This document shows, in pieces, positions 62,404 to 64,000 of a DNA stretch of 64,000 bases (position 1 is its first letter; each line of letters opens with the position of its first letter). The translations under genes and the position numbers were made by a program. Source of the DNA: Chitinophaga sp. Cy-1792 (GTDB lineage: Bacteria > Bacteroidota > Bacteroidia > Chitinophagales > Chitinophagaceae); NCBI RefSeq assembly GCF_011752935.1, contig NZ_VWWO01000001.1, positions 1,054,001 through 1,118,000 on the forward strand, written 5' to 3'. The notes beneath the pieces were generated by a model that saw only the letters and a list, made by a program, of their open reading frames with translations, was not told where the DNA came from and did no database searches.

Positions 62404-64000
62404 ATGTCCAGCAAATATCAGGAATATAACCAACTGAATTTACCTCAGATAGAGAAAGATATACTCCAGCAATGGGAGCTCCGACGGGCTTTTGAGAAAA
62501 GCGTGGAAGTCCGCGAAGGTGCTACTCCCTTTGTATTTTATGAAGGCCCTCCAAGCGCAAACGGATTACCTGGTATTCACCACGTAATTTCCCGTACCCT
62601 GAAAGACCTTGTATGCCGTTACAAAACCATGCAGGGGTTCCAGGTGAAAAGAAAAGGCGGCTGGGACACACACGGTCTGCCTGTTGAATTAGGCGTGGAA
62701 AAAATGCTGGGTATCACCAAAGAAGATATCGGTAAGAAAATTTCTATTGCTGATTATAACGACACCTGTCGCCGTGAAGTTTTAAAGTACAAAGACAAAT
62801 GGGATGAGCTGACCCAGAAAATGGGTTACTGGGTGGATCTGCAGGATCCATACATCACATTCGACAATAAATATATAGAATCCCTCTGGTGGGCACTCCA
62901 AACCCTCTATAAGAAAGGATTGCTTTATAAAAGCGTAAGTATCCAGCCTTACTCTCCTGCTGCCGGTACCGGCCTTAGCTCCGCAGAGCTGAACATGCCC
63001 GGCACCTACAAGGATGTAAAAGATACTACCGTGGTAGCCATGTTCAAAGCGGCAAAAGCAGCCAACTCACAGTTCCTGTTCGATGCAGCCGGCAACGATG
63101 AAGTATTCTTCCTGGCCTGGACCACCACCCCATGGACTTTACCTTCCAACCTCGGTCTGACCGTTGGGGCTAATATAGATTACGTACTGGTAAGTACTTT
63201 TAACCAATATACCCATCTGCCAATCAATGTTGTAATGGCTAAAGTGCTGTTACACAAATATTTCAAGGCAGAAGGCGAAAACGCTGACTTCGCTGAATAC
63301 AAAGAAGGCGACAAGGTAATCCCATGGAAAATCCTGAGCACCTTCAAAGGAAAAGACCTGGAAAACCTCCGTTACGAGCAGCTGCTGCCTTATGCACAGC
63401 CGGAAGAAGGAGATCCATTCCGCGTAATTATCGGCGATTTCGTTACCACTGAAGACGGTACCGGTATCGTACACACTGCTCCTGCTTTTGGTGCAGACGA
63501 TAACCGTGTAGGTAAAAAATATGGTATCGGCATCCTTACCCTCGTGGACAAAGCCGGTAAATTCACAGAAAACGTTGGCGAATTCTCCAACCGTTATGTG
63601 AAGAATTATAAAGATGATCCTGATTACAAAGACGTAGATGTGGATATCGCGGTAAAACTGAAAAAGGAAAACCGTGCATTTAAGGTGGAGAAATATGAAC
63701 ACACCTATCCACACTGCTGGCGTACCGATAAGCCAGTACTGTATTATCCGCTGGATGCATGGTTCATCAAAACCACTGCAGTAAAAGACAGGATGATAGA
63801 ACTGAATAAGACCATCAACTGGAAACCTGCATTCACCGGTACCGGACGTTTCGGTAACTGGCTGGAAAACATGGTAGACTGGAACCTTAGCCGCAGCCGC
63901 TACTGGGGTACTCCGCTGCCTATCTGGCGTACAGAAGATGGTACCGAAGAGAAATGTATCGGCAGCATCGAAGAACTGAACACCGAGATCCGCAAAGCCA
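62404..64000 (+). CDS. ileS: Isoleucine--tRNA ligase, N-terminal part (cut by window edge)
   Basis: Charges tRNA-Ile. 532 codons are present of a protein usually above 1000 residues. Recognisable: FYEGPPSANGLPGIHHVISR, KRKGGWDTHGLPVELGVEKM, the editing domain segments AWTTTPWTLPSNLG and GTGIVHTAPAFGADD. The class I signature HIGH, normally H-x-G-H, reads G57-I58-H59-H60 here. The enzyme looks like the eukaryote-like type 2 IleRS rather than type 1. The KMSKS motif and anticodon domain lie outside the window. A near-match to a -7 element (TAACTTCG) lies about 60 bases upstream. Confidence 0.96.
   Translation, partial: MSSKYQEYNQLNLPQIEKDILQQWELRRAFEKSVEVREGATPFVFYEGPPSANGLPGIHHVISRTLKDLVCRYKTMQGFQVKRKGGWDTHGLPVELGVEKMLGITKEDIGKKISIADYNDTCRREVLKYKDKWDELTQKMGYWVDLQDPYITFDNKYIESLWWALQTLYKKGLLYKSVSIQPYSPAAGTGLSSAELNMPGTYKDVKDTTVVAMFKAAKAANSQFLFDAAGNDEVFFLAWTTTPWTLPSNLGLTVGANIDYVLVSTFNQYTHLPINVVMAKVLLHKYFKAEGENADFAEYKEGDKVIPWKILSTFKGKDLENLRYEQLLPYAQPEEGDPFRVIIGDFVTTEDGTGIVHTAPAFGADDNRVGKKYGIGILTLVDKAGKFTENVGEFSNRYVKNYKDDPDYKDVDVDIAVKLKKENRAFKVEKYEHTYPHCWRTDKPVLYYPLDAWFIKTTAVKDRMIELNKTINWKPAFTGTGRFGNWLENMVDWNLSRSRYWGTPLPIWRTEDGTEEKCIGSIEELNTEIRKA

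Overview
The window looks like chromosomal DNA of a Bacteroidota bacterium, most likely Chitinophagaceae and probably Chitinophaga or a close relative. The evidence is the gene families (Oar-type TonB-dependent receptor, DUF5686 carboxypeptidase-regulatory-domain barrel protein, Bat/MoxR operon, CreD with its HTH regulator, PepSY-like and SIMPL proteins, many small lipoproteins), the near absence of Shine-Dalgarno sequences, and promoters matching the Bacteroidota -7 element TAnnTTTG, some with a TTG/TTTG box 17-20 bases upstream. This is inferred from sequence reading; no database search was possible. I see no rRNA, tRNA, insertion sequence, prophage or CRISPR array.

Layout. 1-11 kb: the 5' part of alaS (reverse, cut by the window edge), an M23 peptidase, a MerR regulator, a thioredoxin-fold protein without a CxxC, a MscS channel, an amidohydrolase, prfA, a DUF937-like protein, a glycine-zipper OmpA lipoprotein, VanZ, gcvH, a cyclophilin and a small conserved protein. 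11.4-16.4 kb: a short Bat operon (moxR, DUF58, BatD-like, BatA) ending in a terminator, then rsgA. 16.4-22 kb: two micro-lipoproteins, a gamma-carbonic-anhydrase-like protein, a class III aminotransferase, an SDR oxidoreductase and a DUF5686 barrel protein. 22-26 kb: a membrane protein and a winged-helix regulator (overlapping by 4 nt), then creD; a shared inverted repeat precedes the first and last of these, suggesting autoregulation. Two tiny membrane ORFs, a diacylglycerol kinase and a DUF1361 protein follow.

26-32 kb: a very large exported propeller/barrel protein, a glyoxalase II-like hydrolase, a polysaccharide flippase and arfB. 32.3-36.5 kb: three tandem paralogous polytopic membrane proteins of no family I recognise, running into dtd. 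37-44 kb: two paralogous pairs of lipoproteins surrounding a MazG-like pyrophosphohydrolase, a YihY/BrkB protein, glyS and a ferredoxin reductase-like protein. 44-49 kb: mfd and two SIMPL-domain paralogues. 49-53 kb: the Oar-like receptor and a lipoprotein. 53.6-56.2 kb: a TPR-AAA+ ATPase coupled to a TPR membrane protein. 56-62 kb: gyrB, an AsmA-like protein, an AraC regulator with a cysteine cluster, a gene-free stretch rich in hairpins, and a PepSY-like protein. The window ends in the 5' part of an ileS whose class I signature reads G-I-H-H instead of H-x-G-H.

Most of the window is core housekeeping (translation, ribosome rescue, DNA topology and repair, envelope). The less explained parts are the membrane-protein trio, the TPR/AAA+ pair, the regulator/CreD operator pair, the duplicated lipoproteins and the altered IleRS motif.
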